DNA of 64,000 nucleotides. Source: Lutibacter sp. HS1-25 (GTDB taxonomy: Bacteria; Bacteroidota; Bacteroidia; Flavobacteriales; Flavobacteriaceae). The position numbers and the translations under genes are program-made. Positions 7,360 through 17,437 of this stretch are shown in pieces. Numbering within the stretch: the stretch's first letter is position 1; each line of letters opens with the position of its first letter. The stretch lies in contig NZ_RHLN01000001.1 of assembly GCF_004121075.1 (NCBI RefSeq), positions 124,001 to 188,000 on the forward strand, read 5' to 3'. The notes under the pieces are model-generated. The model made no database searches and was not told the DNA's origin. It was given only the letters and a program-made list of their open reading frames with translations.

Positions 7360-10300
7360 CTATTTCGAAAATTTTTCAATTTTTTCAAATAATACATTTT
7401 TATCAATTGGTTTTGAAAGGTATGAGTCAAACCCATGAGACAAGGCACTTTCTTTGTCTGATTCCATAGCAAAAGCTGAAAGTGCTATGATAGGTAAATG
7501 AGGTTTTACTTTTTTAATTTCTTTCATAGCATCTTTCCCATTCATTATTGGCATTTTAATGTCCATTAAAATCAAATCAATATCATTATTGTTTAAAGCA
7601 ATATCTACCGCTTCTTTACCATTATTTGCTTCAACAATTTTGTAAGATGTTTTTGAAAATAATTCGTTGATATACATTAAGTTGTAAATTTCATCTTCAG
7701 CAACTAAAATTGTAATTGTTTTGTTTTCCACTTTTGTGTGTTTAGTTTTTTCAACTACCGATGTAATTACTTGGGGCGCTACTTTTACGTAAGGAATTGT
7801 AAAAGACACAGTAGTTCCGTTAGAGTTTGAGGTTAGCCAAATATCACCACCAAATAATTCGATAAATTTCTTTGAAATAGCCAATCCTAGCCCCGTACCT
7901 TTATTTTGTTTTTCAAAATCAACATCGGCTTGTACAAATCTGTCAAATATTTTATGATGCAATTTTTCGTCAATACCAACACCTGTATCTTTTACGTAAA
8001 AACGAAGCATGGTATCTACAAGTTCATATCCAAATTGTATACTTCCATTATCTGTAAACTTAAAAGCGTTAGATAATAAGTTTGTAAGTATTTGATTTAA
8101 TTTTGTTTTATCTATTTTAATAGAGCATTCTTGATTTTTTAATCCTTTATTACAAATTAATTCTAGCTTTTTTTCTGATGCGATTGGCATATAAAAAGCG
8201 TTTAAATTATTTAGTAATGCGTTTAAATCAACAGTTTCGTAATTTAATTGCACAACACCTGCTTCAATTTTTGAAATGTCTAAAATATCATTTACAATAG
8301 AAAGTAGTTGTTTGCTGCTATCAATTACTATTTTAGCGTATTCTTTACGTTCGTTGTATGATAAGTCTTTGTCTAAAAACAATTCGGAGAACCCAATAAT
8401 ACCGTTCATAGGTGTTCTTATTTCGTGACTCATATTGGCCAAGAAAGCAGATTTTAGGCGGTCTGATTCTTGGGCTTTACTTAAAGCTTTTTTTAGTTCA
8501 AAGTCGGTGTTTTTACGCAAAATAGCACTGCTAATTTGATCAGCAACAAATTCTAATAATTGTACATCTTCTTCAGTATATGCATTTTCATTGGTATAAC
8601 TTTGAACAACAATGGCTCCAAACACTTTATTTTTTGAAATTAATGGTACACCCACCCAAATTTTAGAATCAACGCCTACTAATTTTACTTCTCCTTTTTG
8701 GATTAATTGGTCGTGAATTTCTTTATTAAATAATAATGATTTTTTATTTTTAACTACATAGTTTGTGAGTGTTCCTTCTGCAGGAAATTCATCACCACTT
8801 TCCATTTCGTCAACTAAAACAGGCGTGTAATAGTTGTCTTTTTCTTCATTGTATAAGGCAATAAAAAAGTTATTGGTATCAATAATTTTATGCAATTCAT
8901 CTTTAACAAAATAGCCAAATTCATTAAAATCTTCAATGCTTAAAGCGGCTTTTGATATGTTGTATAAAATGGTTTCAATTTGTTCTTTTTTTACCCTTGC
9001 TGAAATGTCTTTTACAACGGCATGAATTGTGGTAATGTGGTCTTCTTCTTCAATTTTAGTAAGTGTAACTTCAGCTGGGAAAATTGTCTCATTTTTAGTT
9101 TGATGATACCATCTAAATCTATTACTTCCTTCATCTACAGCAATTTGAATCATTTTTTCAGCTTTTAAAGCAGAATCACTTCCATCGGGTTGTGTTTTAG
9201 GCGAAATGATAGAAGGATGTATTTTTAAAAGTGATTCTTTGTTTGTATGACCAAACATTTTTAAAGTAGATTCATTACAATCTACTATTAAATTGTCTTT
9301 TAAAATTAAAACGGCATCAAATGATTTTTCAAAAATATCACGGTATTTTTTTTCAGATTTTTCGAGTAGTATTTTTGAAGTGTTTTTATCTGTAATATCA
9401 TCAGCAAGTGAAGCAACACCAATTACATTTCCATCAAGATCTTTTAAGGTTACATTGTACCAGTCGCAAATTATTACATTGCCATTTTTAGTAATATTTT
9501 CGTTTTTGTTTCTAAAACCACCTGTTTGATTTAATAGGTTTTCCCATACTGTTTTAAGATCATCAGTTTGATCTGGTTTTACAATTAATTCCGAGCCTTT
9601 TTTTCCTATGGCTTCTTCAGGTGTAAATCCAAATATACGTTGTGCAGAATTATTCCAATCGGTAACTCTAAAATCTAAATCCCAAATAATTGATGCTAAA
9701 GGTGTATTGTTAAATTGATCTTGTAGGCGTTGGTTACTTTTAAAAATAAGATCTTCTGCTTTTTTTCGTTCTGTAATATCCTCAAGAATACCTTGAATGT
9801 GTGTTATTATGTTGTTTCTATTTCGTATAGTTTCAGTACGGGCTTCAATCCATTTAATTTCATTATTTTTAGTAACAATTCTAAATGCTTTTGGTTTGGA
9901 TTCTATTTCGGTTTCACTTTTTAATTGCGTAAAAAACTCAGCTCTTACATGTTCTAAGTCTTTTGGATAAATAAGCTCAAATATTTTAACTTGGTTTGAT
10001 AGCAATTCACTACTTGTGTAACCAAATAATTTTTCGGTATTTTCAGAAGCAAAAATTACTGGAAAATCCCACTTGTTTTCGCATAAAATAGCTACTGAAG
10101 AACTTTTATTAATAATATTATAGGCAGCTTTTATTTGATGTTCAGATTCTTTTTTTTCAGTTGTTTCATGAAAAAATATCAACATAGTGTTGTTTGATGG
10201 AATAATTCTGTTTTCAAACCACCTGTTCCAAGGCGCAAAATAGTTTTCAAAACTAATGGGTTTTCTGGTTTGGAAAGCCCATTGATAGTTGTCGTAAAAT

Positions 10301-11400
10301 TCATCACCTTCATTTTCAGGAAATTCTTTCCAAATATTTTTACCTAAAAGGTCTTCAATACTTTTACCCAATAAATCCGCAGCAACATTGTTAATATATA
10401 GGTAGTTAGAATTTTCATCTAATATTACAAACCCATCTTGAATATTAGATAGCGTATTTGATAATAATTGTTTGGTAACGGTTAAACTTTGACCAGAGAG
10501 TATTCGCTCAGTAATATCTTGGCAAATACCTACAATTCGTTCTATTTTTCCATTTTTTACAGTAACGCTTCTTTTTTCATACAAATATTTTATTTCGCCA
10601 TTTTTGGTTACAATTCTATAATTTAAATTTTGTATGGGGTTTTTTAACAAATTTTCGAACGAAAAATCATTAACAATTTCAAGGTCATCTTTATAAATAG
10701 ATGATAAATACAATGCTAAATTTAGTTCGACACTATCTTTGGGTAAATCAAGTATTTTATAAACTTCATCAGACCAAGATAATTGTTTGGTGTTAAAATC
10801 GTAAAACCAGCTTGCTATTTTGGCCAATTCTTGAGATTCTTTGTAGCGCTTTTCACTGAGCGTTAATGCGTTGTTAATTTTAACTCTTTGGGTAATGTCT
10901 TCAATAGAAACAATTACATTTTTTAATGCTTGATCGTTGTCGTCTTGAAGTTTGTACTTTATTAAAATTTGTATTTCATCACCTTCTAGCGTTTTATTAA
11001 TAGTTTCTACAGCTGTTTCTGTTTTACCCGATAAAATATCAAATACCAACTTGTAAAAACCTTCAGAAGAAGCAGGTGTAAATACTTTTTCTATATTGTC
11101 TAATAATTCACTTTTATTTTTTGCTTTGTATAATTTTACGGCAGTTTCATTTACCTCTTTTATAATTACCAGGTAGTGAAGTTGTTTAACAATTTGAGCA
11201 TTGTTAATTAAGTAGGTATTTAAATCAAGGTTGTTTTCTTTGGCTTTTTCTTCAACAAATGCTTTTAATTTTGAAAAATCTTCGATATACAAAGCAACAG
11301 GTGCATGTTCAAAAAATTCGAAGTATTTTTTGTTATTTACTTGTTGATTGGTTTGTTCAGAATCATAAAAACTAGATTTTGAATTTTCGATTTCTTTCAT
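7360..11400 (-). CDS. Hybrid sensor histidine kinase with six PAS, GAF, kinase and receiver domains
   Basis: 1346 residues and no membrane helix, so a soluble sensor. Order by eye: PAS-like units at about 30-160, 185-300, 310-420, 430-550, 555-670 and 690-810, a GAF domain at 815-970, HisKA with phospho-acceptor His992 in SHEIRTPMNG, HATPase (SNAFKF, DTGVGID, GTGLGLA) and a C-terminal receiver with phospho-acceptor Asp1280 in MDIKMPIMNG. Autophosphorylation on His992 and transfer to Asp1280 is expected. There is no HPt or output domain, so the next partner lies elsewhere or the receiver feeds back. The ligand is unknown. A second soluble kinase lies just upstream on the same strand. Confidence 0.93.
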   Translation of the reverse strand: MKEIENSKSSFYDSEQTNQQVNNKKYFEFFEHAPVALYIEDFSKLKAFVEEKAKENNLDLNTYLINNAQIVKQLHYLVIIKEVNETAVKLYKAKNKSELLDNIEKVFTPASSEGFYKLVFDILSGKTETAVETINKTLEGDEIQILIKYKLQDDNDQALKNVIVSIEDITQRVKINNALTLSEKRYKESQELAKIASWFYDFNTKQLSWSDEVYKILDLPKDSVELNLALYLSSIYKDDLEIVNDFSFENLLKNPIQNLNYRIVTKNGEIKYLYEKRSVTVKNGKIERIVGICQDITERILSGQSLTVTKQLLSNTLSNIQDGFVILDENSNYLYINNVAADLLGKSIEDLLGKNIWKEFPENEGDEFYDNYQWAFQTRKPISFENYFAPWNRWFENRIIPSNNTMLIFFHETTEKKESEHQIKAAYNIINKSSSVAILCENKWDFPVIFASENTEKLFGYTSSELLSNQVKIFELIYPKDLEHVRAEFFTQLKSETEIESKPKAFRIVTKNNEIKWIEARTETIRNRNNIITHIQGILEDITERKKAEDLIFKSNQRLQDQFNNTPLASIIWDLDFRVTDWNNSAQRIFGFTPEEAIGKKGSELIVKPDQTDDLKTVWENLLNQTGGFRNKNENITKNGNVIICDWYNVTLKDLDGNVIGVASLADDITDKNTSKILLEKSEKKYRDIFEKSFDAVLILKDNLIVDCNESTLKMFGHTNKESLLKIHPSIISPKTQPDGSDSALKAEKMIQIAVDEGSNRFRWYHQTKNETIFPAEVTLTKIEEEDHITTIHAVVKDISARVKKEQIETILYNISKAALSIEDFNEFGYFVKDELHKIIDTNNFFIALYNEEKDNYYTPVLVDEMESGDEFPAEGTLTNYVVKNKKSLLFNKEIHDQLIQKGEVKLVGVDSKIWVGVPLISKNKVFGAIVVQSYTNENAYTEEDVQLLEFVADQISSAILRKNTDFELKKALSKAQESDRLKSAFLANMSHEIRTPMNGIIGFSELFLDKDLSYNERKEYAKIVIDSSKQLLSIVNDILDISKIEAGVVQLNYETVDLNALLNNLNAFYMPIASEKKLELICNKGLKNQECSIKIDKTKLNQILTNLLSNAFKFTDNGSIQFGYELVDTMLRFYVKDTGVGIDEKLHHKIFDRFVQADVDFEKQNKGTGLGLAISKKFIELFGGDIWLTSNSNGTTVSFTIPYVKVAPQVITSVVEKTKHTKVENKTITILVAEDEIYNLMYINELFSKTSYKIVEANNGKEAVDIALNNNDIDLILMDIKMPIMNGKDAMKEIKKVKPHLPIIALSAFAMESDKESALSHGFDSYLSKPIDKNVLFEKIEKFSK

Positions 11401-11493
11401 TACAACTTGTTAAGGGGTTAAATAGCGTATAAAGATAAGCAATATTTACTATTTATGGTAGGCCAATATTTGCAGTTTTTAATTTGATAAATG

Positions 11494-11501
11494 CAAAAAT
11501 A
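11494..11501 (-). promoter_or_regulatory. Candidate -7 box for the hybrid kinase
   Basis: The plus strand reads CAAAAATA, that is TATTTTTG on the minus strand, a match to the Bacteroidota TAnnTTTG box 94 bases upstream of the kinase start. No good -33 TTTG is present, so confidence is modest. Confidence 0.4.
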
Positions 11502-11513
11502 GAGGTTGTATAT

Positions 11514-12305
11514 TTAGCTTTTTGGAATAGAAATTACAAAACTAGATCCATTTTCTAAAGCGCTTTTTACGGTTATTTCTCCATGATGGTAATTAACAAT
11601 TTGTTTAACAATAGTTAATCCTAACCCTACACATTTATTGTTGTATTCACAGTAAGTGTTAATTGTGTAAAATTCGTCAAATAAATTGGCTAAATTATCT
11701 TCTGCAATTCCAATGCCTTGGTCTGTAATTGTAGTTTCAATTGTATTTTCATTTTCAACAACAGTGATGTTAATTTTTGTATTGTTTTTTGAAAATCTTA
11801 AAGCATTGCTAAGTAGGTTTTTAATGGCTATTTCAATTTTATGCGTATCAATGCGTAAATTTATTTCTCCATTAGGAAAATTGGTTGTTATGCGGTTTTT
11901 AGAAATTTTATCTTGGTTAAATTTAGCAACAATGCCATTTAAAAAGTTACAATAATTTGTTTTTTGTAAGTTAATTGTAAAGTCAGGCGCATTGAGGCTA
12001 TTAATAACAGACAAGGAGCTTAGTAATTCTATAGAAAAACTCGTCGATTTTTTAATAACATCAATGTATTTGTCTAATTTTTCTTTTGAAATATTTTCAC
12101 TAGAATCGGCAATCATTTCAGCAAAAGAATATGCAACTCCAATCGGATTTTTTAGGTTGTGAACAAGGGTTCTAGTGCGTTGATAATTGTCTTTTTTAAA
12201 AGTTGTTAATTTGTTGTTACAGCTTTTTAAATTTAAACTAAGATCAACAATTTTATCTTCTAATTCTTGAATGTATGCGGTTGTATTATTATCAATATCT
12301 TTCAA
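11514..12305 (-). CDS. Soluble sensor histidine kinase without input domain
   Basis: 263 residues: an N-terminal coiled coil (about 10-40), an H-box with His49 in VHNLKNPIG, then a HATPase domain (NLLSNALRF, DQGIGIA, GLGLTIV). There is no PAS, GAF or membrane segment, so signal input must come through the coiled coil or a partner. The start is TTG (12303-12305) followed by MKDIDNN; no ATG lies in frame before the H-box. It precedes the large hybrid kinase by 113 bases on the same strand and could donate phosphate to the hybrid receiver; this pairing is inferred from position only. Confidence 0.85.
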   Translation of the reverse strand: MKDIDNNTTAYIQELEDKIVDLSLNLKSCNNKLTTFKKDNYQRTRTLVHNLKNPIGVAYSFAEMIADSSENISKEKLDKYIDVIKKSTSFSIELLSSLSVINSLNAPDFTINLQKTNYCNFLNGIVAKFNQDKISKNRITTNFPNGEINLRIDTHKIEIAIKNLLSNALRFSKNNTKINITVVENENTIETTITDQGIGIAEDNLANLFDEFYTINTYCEYNNKCVGLGLTIVKQIVNYHHGEITVKSALENGSSFVISIPKS

Positions 12306-12442
12306 AATAATTGTGCTTAAAGGGTAAATATAAAAGTAATTAATAGCATAGTCAAATTTTTATATTCAATTTTACTTTTGAAGTGTTTTTAGTGCTTTTA
12401 AAAGCATCTTGTAAACTAGTTTCATACAAAGTGTTTTTTCAT

Positions 12443-12450
12443 TACTTTTG
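12443..12450 (+). promoter_or_regulatory. Candidate -7 box of the panB promoter
   Basis: TACTTTTG matches TAnnTTTG exactly and ends 23 bases before the panB ATG, giving a short leader. A second exact copy lies at 12373-12380. The -33 region is weak. Confidence 0.55.
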
Positions 12451-12473
12451 CATCAGTTTTAAAAAAGCATAAG

Positions 12474-13292
12474 ATGTCAACTGCAAAAAAGAGTTACAAA
12501 AAAATCACTACCAAGTCATTAACTGACATGAAAAATAATGGCGAAAAAATTGCCATGTTAACTGCCTACGATTATACAATGGCAAAAATAGTAGATAATG
12601 CTGGTATAGATATTATTTTAGTTGGAGATTCGGCATCAAATGTTATGGCTGGTCATGAAACTACTTTGCCTATTACTTTAGATCAAATGATTTACCACGC
12701 AAGCTCGGTTGTTAGAGCAACAAGTCGTTCTTTAGTGGTGGTAGATTTGCCTTTTGGTAGTTATCAAGGAAATTCTAAAAGCGCTTTAGATTCAGCCATT
12801 CGAATTATGAAAGAATCTGGTGGTCATTCAGTTAAATTAGAAGGTGGAAGCGAAATTGCAGAATCAATTTCACGAATTTTAACTGCCGGAATTCCTGTAA
12901 TGGGACATTTAGGTTTAACGCCACAATCTATTTATAAATTTGGAACTTTTACTGTGAGAGCAAAAGAAGAAGAAGAGGCTGAAAAGTTAAAATCTGATGC
13001 TAAATTATTAGAAGATTTAGGTTGTTTTGCAATTGTATTAGAAAAAATACCTGCCAAATTAGCTCAAGAAGTTGCTGAAAGTTTATCGATACCTGTTATT
13101 GGAATTGGAGCAGGAAATGGAGTAGACGGACAAGTTTTAGTTACGCACGATATGTTGGGAATGACACACGAGTTTGAACCACGTTTTTTACGTCGCTATT
13201 TAGACTTGTATACTGATATGACAAATGCTTTTGAGAGTTATATTACCGATGTAAAAAGCAAAGATTTTCCTAATGAAAAGGAACAATATTAA
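12474..13292 (+). CDS. panB: 3-methyl-2-oxobutanoate hydroxymethyltransferase
   Basis: 272 residues. PanB transfers a hydroxymethyl group from methylene-tetrahydrofolate to 2-oxoisovalerate to give ketopantoate, the first committed step to pantothenate and CoA. Recognisable family blocks are [36 protein letters not shown] (metal-binding aspartate and serine), [15 protein letters not shown] and VIGIGAG near the active site. The length matches the decameric bacterial enzyme. It stands alone behind its own TAnnTTTG box, with a dehydrogenase gene 62 bases downstream. Confidence 0.95.
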   Translation: MSTAKKSYKKITTKSLTDMKNNGEKIAMLTAYDYTMAKIVDNAGIDIILVGDSASNVMAGHETTLPITLDQMIYHASSVVRATSRSLVVVDLPFGSYQGNSKSALDSAIRIMKESGGHSVKLEGGSEIAESISRILTAGIPVMGHLGLTPQSIYKFGTFTVRAKEEEEAEKLKSDAKLLEDLGCFAIVLEKIPAKLAQEVAESLSIPVIGIGAGNGVDGQVLVTHDMLGMTHEFEPRFLRRYLDLYTDMTNAFESYITDVKSKDFPNEKEQY

Positions 13293-13354
13293 AATTTACG
13301 TTTAAAATCTTCGTATTTTTTTAAATTCATAATTTCAGCCAATTATAGAAATAA

Positions 13355-14296
13355 ATGAAAGTTCTTCTTATAGATACCAATCATGAAATTCTTCAAAATG
13401 GCCTAGAAAAACTAGGTTGTATTTGTGATAGTGATTATACTTCAAGCAAACTTCAAATTGAAGAAAAAATAAACAATTATGATGGTATAGTTATTAGAAG
13501 TCGGTTTAAAATTGATCAACAATTTATAGACAAAGCCAGTAAATTAAAGTTTATTGCCAGAGTAGGTGCGGGTTTAGAAAGTATTGATGTTTCTTATGCT
13601 GAAAAAAAAGGAATTCATTTAATTGCTGCGCCAGAAGGCAATAGAAATGCTGTTGGAGAACATGCATTGGGTATGTTACTTGCACTTTTCAATAACCTAA
13701 AAAAAGCCGATTTAGAAATACGTGAAGGTAAATGGTTGCGTGAAGCCAACAGGGGTGTTGAACTTGATGGTAAAACCGTTGGTATAATTGGTTATGGAAA
13801 TATGGGAAAAGCCTTTGCTAAAAAATTAAAAGGTTTTGATGTTGAAGTAATTTGTTACGATATAAAAGAAGGTGTAGGTGATCAAAATTGTAAGCAGGTT
13901 TCGTTATCAGAATTACAAGAAAAAGCAGATGTTTTGAGTTTGCACACGCCATTTAATGCATTGTCTCACAATATGTTTAATGCTGATTTTATCAAAAAAT
14001 TTAAAAAACCATTTTATTTAATTAATACTGCAAGAGGTTCTGCTGTTGTAACTAAAGATTTGGTTGAAGCTTTAAAAAGTAAAAAAGTACTAGGCGCTTG
14101 TTTAGACGTGCTTGAATACGAGAAATTATCGTTCGAAAATTTATTTGAAAACAACAATTTACCTGAAGCTTTTGGCTATTTAATTAAAGCTGAAAATGTA
14201 TTGCTTTCGCCACATATTGCAGGTTGGACAGTTGAATCTAACGTAAAGTTAGCACAAACCATTGTGGATAAAGTTGAAGCCATTTTTTTTGCTTAA
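13355..14296 (+). CDS. D-isomer-specific 2-hydroxyacid dehydrogenase (phosphoglycerate dehydrogenase-like)
   Basis: 313 residues, the two-domain D-2-hydroxyacid dehydrogenase fold without the C-terminal ACT domain of long SerA. Visible are RVGAGLESIDV, the NAD site GIIGYGNMGKAFA, INTARGSAVV with the catalytic Arg region, LDVLEYE and the catalytic histidine in LSPHIAGWT. It may oxidise 3-phosphoglycerate for serine synthesis or reduce another 2-keto acid. Proximity to panB would also allow ketopantoate-like substrates, but there is no direct evidence. A weak hairpin (14298-14312) lies at its convergent end. Confidence 0.85.
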   Translation: MKVLLIDTNHEILQNGLEKLGCICDSDYTSSKLQIEEKINNYDGIVIRSRFKIDQQFIDKASKLKFIARVGAGLESIDVSYAEKKGIHLIAAPEGNRNAVGEHALGMLLALFNNLKKADLEIREGKWLREANRGVELDGKTVGIIGYGNMGKAFAKKLKGFDVEVICYDIKEGVGDQNCKQVSLSELQEKADVLSLHTPFNALSHNMFNADFIKKFKKPFYLINTARGSAVVTKDLVEALKSKKVLGACLDVLEYEKLSFENLFENNNLPEAFGYLIKAENVLLSPHIAGWTVESNVKLAQTIVDKVEAIFFA

Positions 14297-14325
14297 AATA
14301 GCTTAGAGCTATCATAAACTTAAAT

Positions 14326-16152
14326 CTATTCTTCTATTTTAGGTGTTGAATTGTTTCCGTTTTCTAAGCTCTTTTCCAATTCGGCCTGAAATTCTTCCAT
14401 TACGGGTTTAACGGTGCTTTCAGGAATGTCTGAAACTCTTATATACATCAATCCGTCAATGGCATTGTTAAACTTAGGATCCACATTAAAAGCAACCAAT
14501 CGAGCGTTTTGTTTTACGTATTTTTTAATCAATACAGGCATACGCAAAGCTCCAGGTTCTAGCTCATCTATAATTTTGTCAAATTTGTTCATGTCAGCTT
14601 GTGTAGCATCAAAAACAAAATCTTTATCGGCATCTTTTAACTTAACTTTGTATTCCTTTTTTGGGTGAATGTATTGCGCAATATATGGATCGTAGTAATG
14701 AGATTTCATAAACTCAATCATCAACGATTTTGAGAAATTTGAAAATTTATTGCTAATACTTACGCCGCCAATTAAATATTTGTATTCTGGATAACGCAAG
14801 GTAACGTGTACAATGCCTTTCCAAAGTAAAAATAAAGGCATTGGTTTTTGCTGATATTCGGTAATAATAAAGGCTCTTCCCATTTCTATAGAACCTTCCA
14901 TCATAGAGTGTAATTCAGGTTCAAATCTAAATAAAGTATGGATATAAAAACCTTCAATTCCGTAGCGTTTATAAATATTTTTACCCAAGCCCATACGGTA
15001 AGCACCTACCATTTTTTCAGCTTCATTATCCCATAAAAATAAATGATGATAGTAGCCATCAAAAGCATCTAAATCAATAGACTCATTAGTGCCTTCACCA
15101 ACTTCTCTAAAAGTAATTTCGCGCAAACGACCAATCTCAAACATCAAATTAGGAATGGCTTTGCTAGATGTAAAAAACACTTCGTAATTTTTACTTACTA
15201 ATAACCTGCGATTGTCTATTCTCAATTTTTCAACCTCAGCTATTATTTTATGATTGTTTTTTTGTGCTACAATTTCTTTAGGTTGCTGTTTTGATAATTT
15301 TAGAGATGTTTGACTTAATGTTTTGGCAGTTTTTTCAAATGGTTTTGCCAACATATAAGTTTTTTTACGAATAAAATCACCGTAATCCTGCGTATTTGAA
15401 TAAGATTCTTGATCTAGAACTGAGATAGGTTTGCCAATTCTAACTTTAATAACCCTGCCTTTTTGCGAAAGCAATTCTGAAGGTAATTTTGCGGTACGTA
15501 AGGTTGGAGTTATTTTTGATAAGAAATAAAACAAGCGGCTGTTACGCGCATGAAAATAAATGGGAATAACAGGTACTTTTGCTTTTTTAATAAATTTTAC
15601 AGCACTTTCTTCCCAAGGTTTGTCTACAATTAATTTACCGTCTTTATAAGTCGAAACTTCTCCTGCAGGAAAAATTCCAAGAGGGTTTCCATCTTGTAAA
15701 TGTTTTAAAGAATATCGCAAGCCAGAAACGCTCGATTGTGCGTCTTTTCTGTCTTCAAACGGATTTACAGGTAAAACATAAGGTTTTATGGGTTCAATTC
15801 TTTGTAATAAAAAATTACCTATAATTTTAAAATCAGGTCGTTTTTCAATTAATAATTTTTGTAATAAAATACCATCTATACCACCTAACGGATGGTTAGA
15901 AACGGTAATAAATGCACCTGTTTTTGGAATGCGATTTAGATCTTCTTCTGGGATTTCAAATTTTATTTGAAGATCATCCAACAGTTCAGAAAAAAAATCA
16001 AGTCCTTCTAAATGCTTGTGTTTGTTGTAAATTCGGTTGATTTTAGATAATCTGAGAAATTTCATGATTATCCAACCAAAAAAAGTGCCAATAAACCCAT
16101 ATTTACTAAGGTTTATAGCTTTTGCAACCTCCTTTGCCGTAACTAAACTCAT
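14326..16152 (-). CDS. Fused acyltransferase: PlsC-like O-acyltransferase plus GNAT-like N-acyltransferase (OlsF/GlsF type aminolipid synthase)
   Basis: 608 residues. The N-terminal half (about 20-290) is a PlsC/LPLAT-type O-acyltransferase with SNHPLGGIDG (His87, Asp93) and a FPAGEVST block. The C-terminal half (about 310-580) resembles the hemolysin-like acetyltransferase family (REITFREVGEG, DLDAFDGYYHHLFLWDN, YRMGLGKNIY). This fusion is the plan of OlsF, a bifunctional synthase of ornithine lipids described in Flavobacterium johnsoniae and Serratia; related fused or split enzymes make glycine lipids in Bacteroidota. It should N-acylate an amino acid and then O-acylate the product at the inner membrane. 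The His-to-Asp spacing is five residues rather than the four of classical HX4D. Which amino acid is used cannot be told. Confidence 0.85.
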   Translation of the reverse strand: MSLVTAKEVAKAINLSKYGFIGTFFGWIIMKFLRLSKINRIYNKHKHLEGLDFFSELLDDLQIKFEIPEEDLNRIPKTGAFITVSNHPLGGIDGILLQKLLIEKRPDFKIIGNFLLQRIEPIKPYVLPVNPFEDRKDAQSSVSGLRYSLKHLQDGNPLGIFPAGEVSTYKDGKLIVDKPWEESAVKFIKKAKVPVIPIYFHARNSRLFYFLSKITPTLRTAKLPSELLSQKGRVIKVRIGKPISVLDQESYSNTQDYGDFIRKKTYMLAKPFEKTAKTLSQTSLKLSKQQPKEIVAQKNNHKIIAEVEKLRIDNRRLLVSKNYEVFFTSSKAIPNLMFEIGRLREITFREVGEGTNESIDLDAFDGYYHHLFLWDNEAEKMVGAYRMGLGKNIYKRYGIEGFYIHTLFRFEPELHSMMEGSIEMGRAFIITEYQQKPMPLFLLWKGIVHVTLRYPEYKYLIGGVSISNKFSNFSKSLMIEFMKSHYYDPYIAQYIHPKKEYKVKLKDADKDFVFDATQADMNKFDKIIDELEPGALRMPVLIKKYVKQNARLVAFNVDPKFNNAIDGLMYIRVSDIPESTVKPVMEEFQAELEKSLENGNNSTPKIEE

Positions 16153-16189
16153 TAAAAAAAAATTAATTAAAATACAAACATAAGCAATT

Positions 16190-17437
16190 TTATTGCATCA
16201 CAAACTGTACAGTTTCTTGGGTGAGTTGTTTTAACAATAATTTGCCTTTTTGTTCAATTTCTAATATCGCATTTTCACTGGCATGTCTAACGGTATATAG
16301 TGAAACATTTTCAGTAAAATTGACTTTATATTTTAATTTTATTTCGGCTATAAACTGCTCAAAATTATTGAATTTATCTTCCACACAAACCGAAAAACTT
16401 AAAGCTGAATTTTGAATTAAATTTACTTTGAGTTTGTAATGATGTAACAGTTTAAAAATATCACTTAAATTGTGTTCAACCATAAATGAAAAATCAAGCG
16501 CCGATATTGAAACTAAAATTTGTTGCTGTTTTAAAATAAAACATGAAGTTTCTGGTACTAGATTTAAACCTTTTCTAACTTGTGTTCCTTTTGAATTTAA
16601 GTTTAAAAAAGAGCGCACAAACAATGGAATATTTTTGTTTTCGAGAGGTTTTAATGTTTTTGGATGAATTACAGAAGCGCCATAAAATGCCATTTCAATA
16701 GCTTCGGTGTACGAAATCTGCTCCAATAATATAGGATTTTCAAAAAAACGAGGATCTGCATTTAAAACACCATCAACATCTTTCCAAATAGTAACACTTT
16801 CAGCATTTAAACAATGTGCAAAAATTGCAGCTGTATAGTCTGATCCTTCTCGACCTAGCGTTGTAGTTATATTTTTAGCTGTACCACCTAAAAAACCTTG
16901 TGTAATGCAAAGTTTACTGGTATCTAAATTTTCAATATTTTTTAAAGTTTCAGTCCAATTTACAGATGCATCTCTATAATTAGCATCGGTTTTAATAAAA
17001 TTGCGTACATCAATAAATTGGTTGTTTATGCCAATTTCATTTAAATAAGCACTTACAATTTTGGTTGAAAGTAGCTCGCCAAAACCAACAATTTGGTCGT
17101 AAATATAACTGTAGTCTTTAGATTTGTTGTTTATAAAAAATCCACTTAATTGCCCAAATAACAAATCAATTTCAAATAAAGTATTTTCATTTTTTGTTGA
17201 AAACAATTGATTATAAATATTGACGTGATAATTTCTAGCAAAGTCAATTTTCTCAGTTAAATTAGGCGAATTATGATAATAAGCATTTACAATTTCTTCA
17301 AAGGCATTGGTCATTTTTCCCATAGCAGAAATTACAATGAGTGTATTTTTAAAACCTTCGTTTTTTAATACGTTCACCACATTTTTAACTCCTTCAGCAT
17401 CTTTTACTGAGGCACCTCCAAATTTGTATACTTTCAC
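16190..17437 (-). CDS. Aspartate kinase (monofunctional)
   Basis: 415 residues. It phosphorylates aspartate in the first step to lysine, threonine, methionine and diaminopimelate. Motifs: MKVYKFGGASVKDAEGV at the N terminus, TTLGREGSDYTAA, WKDVDGVLNADPR and SYTEAIEMAFYGASVIHPKT; the last 120 residues should hold ACT regulatory domains. There is no fused homoserine dehydrogenase. The start codon is GTG, and its first bases overlap the stop of the upstream acetyltransferase (GTGA, 17434-17437), so the two are translationally coupled. The start is fixed by the conserved KFGG block immediately after it. Confidence 0.93.
   Translation of the reverse strand: MKVYKFGGASVKDAEGVKNVVNVLKNEGFKNTLIVISAMGKMTNAFEEIVNAYYHNSPNLTEKIDFARNYHVNIYNQLFSTKNENTLFEIDLLFGQLSGFFINNKSKDYSYIYDQIVGFGELLSTKIVSAYLNEIGINNQFIDVRNFIKTDANYRDASVNWTETLKNIENLDTSKLCITQGFLGGTAKNITTTLGREGSDYTAAIFAHCLNAESVTIWKDVDGVLNADPRFFENPILLEQISYTEAIEMAFYGASVIHPKTLKPLENKNIPLFVRSFLNLNSKGTQVRKGLNLVPETSCFILKQQQILVSISALDFSFMVEHNLSDIFKLLHHYKLKVNLIQNSALSFSVCVEDKFNNFEQFIAEIKLKYKVNFTENVSLYTVRHASENAILEIEQKGKLLLKQLTQETVQFVMQ

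Noticed and set aside
14298-14312. ATAGCT/AGCTAT hairpin as terminator between the dehydrogenase and acyltransferase genes
   Set aside because: The stem is only 6 bp with a 3-base loop and no T run.
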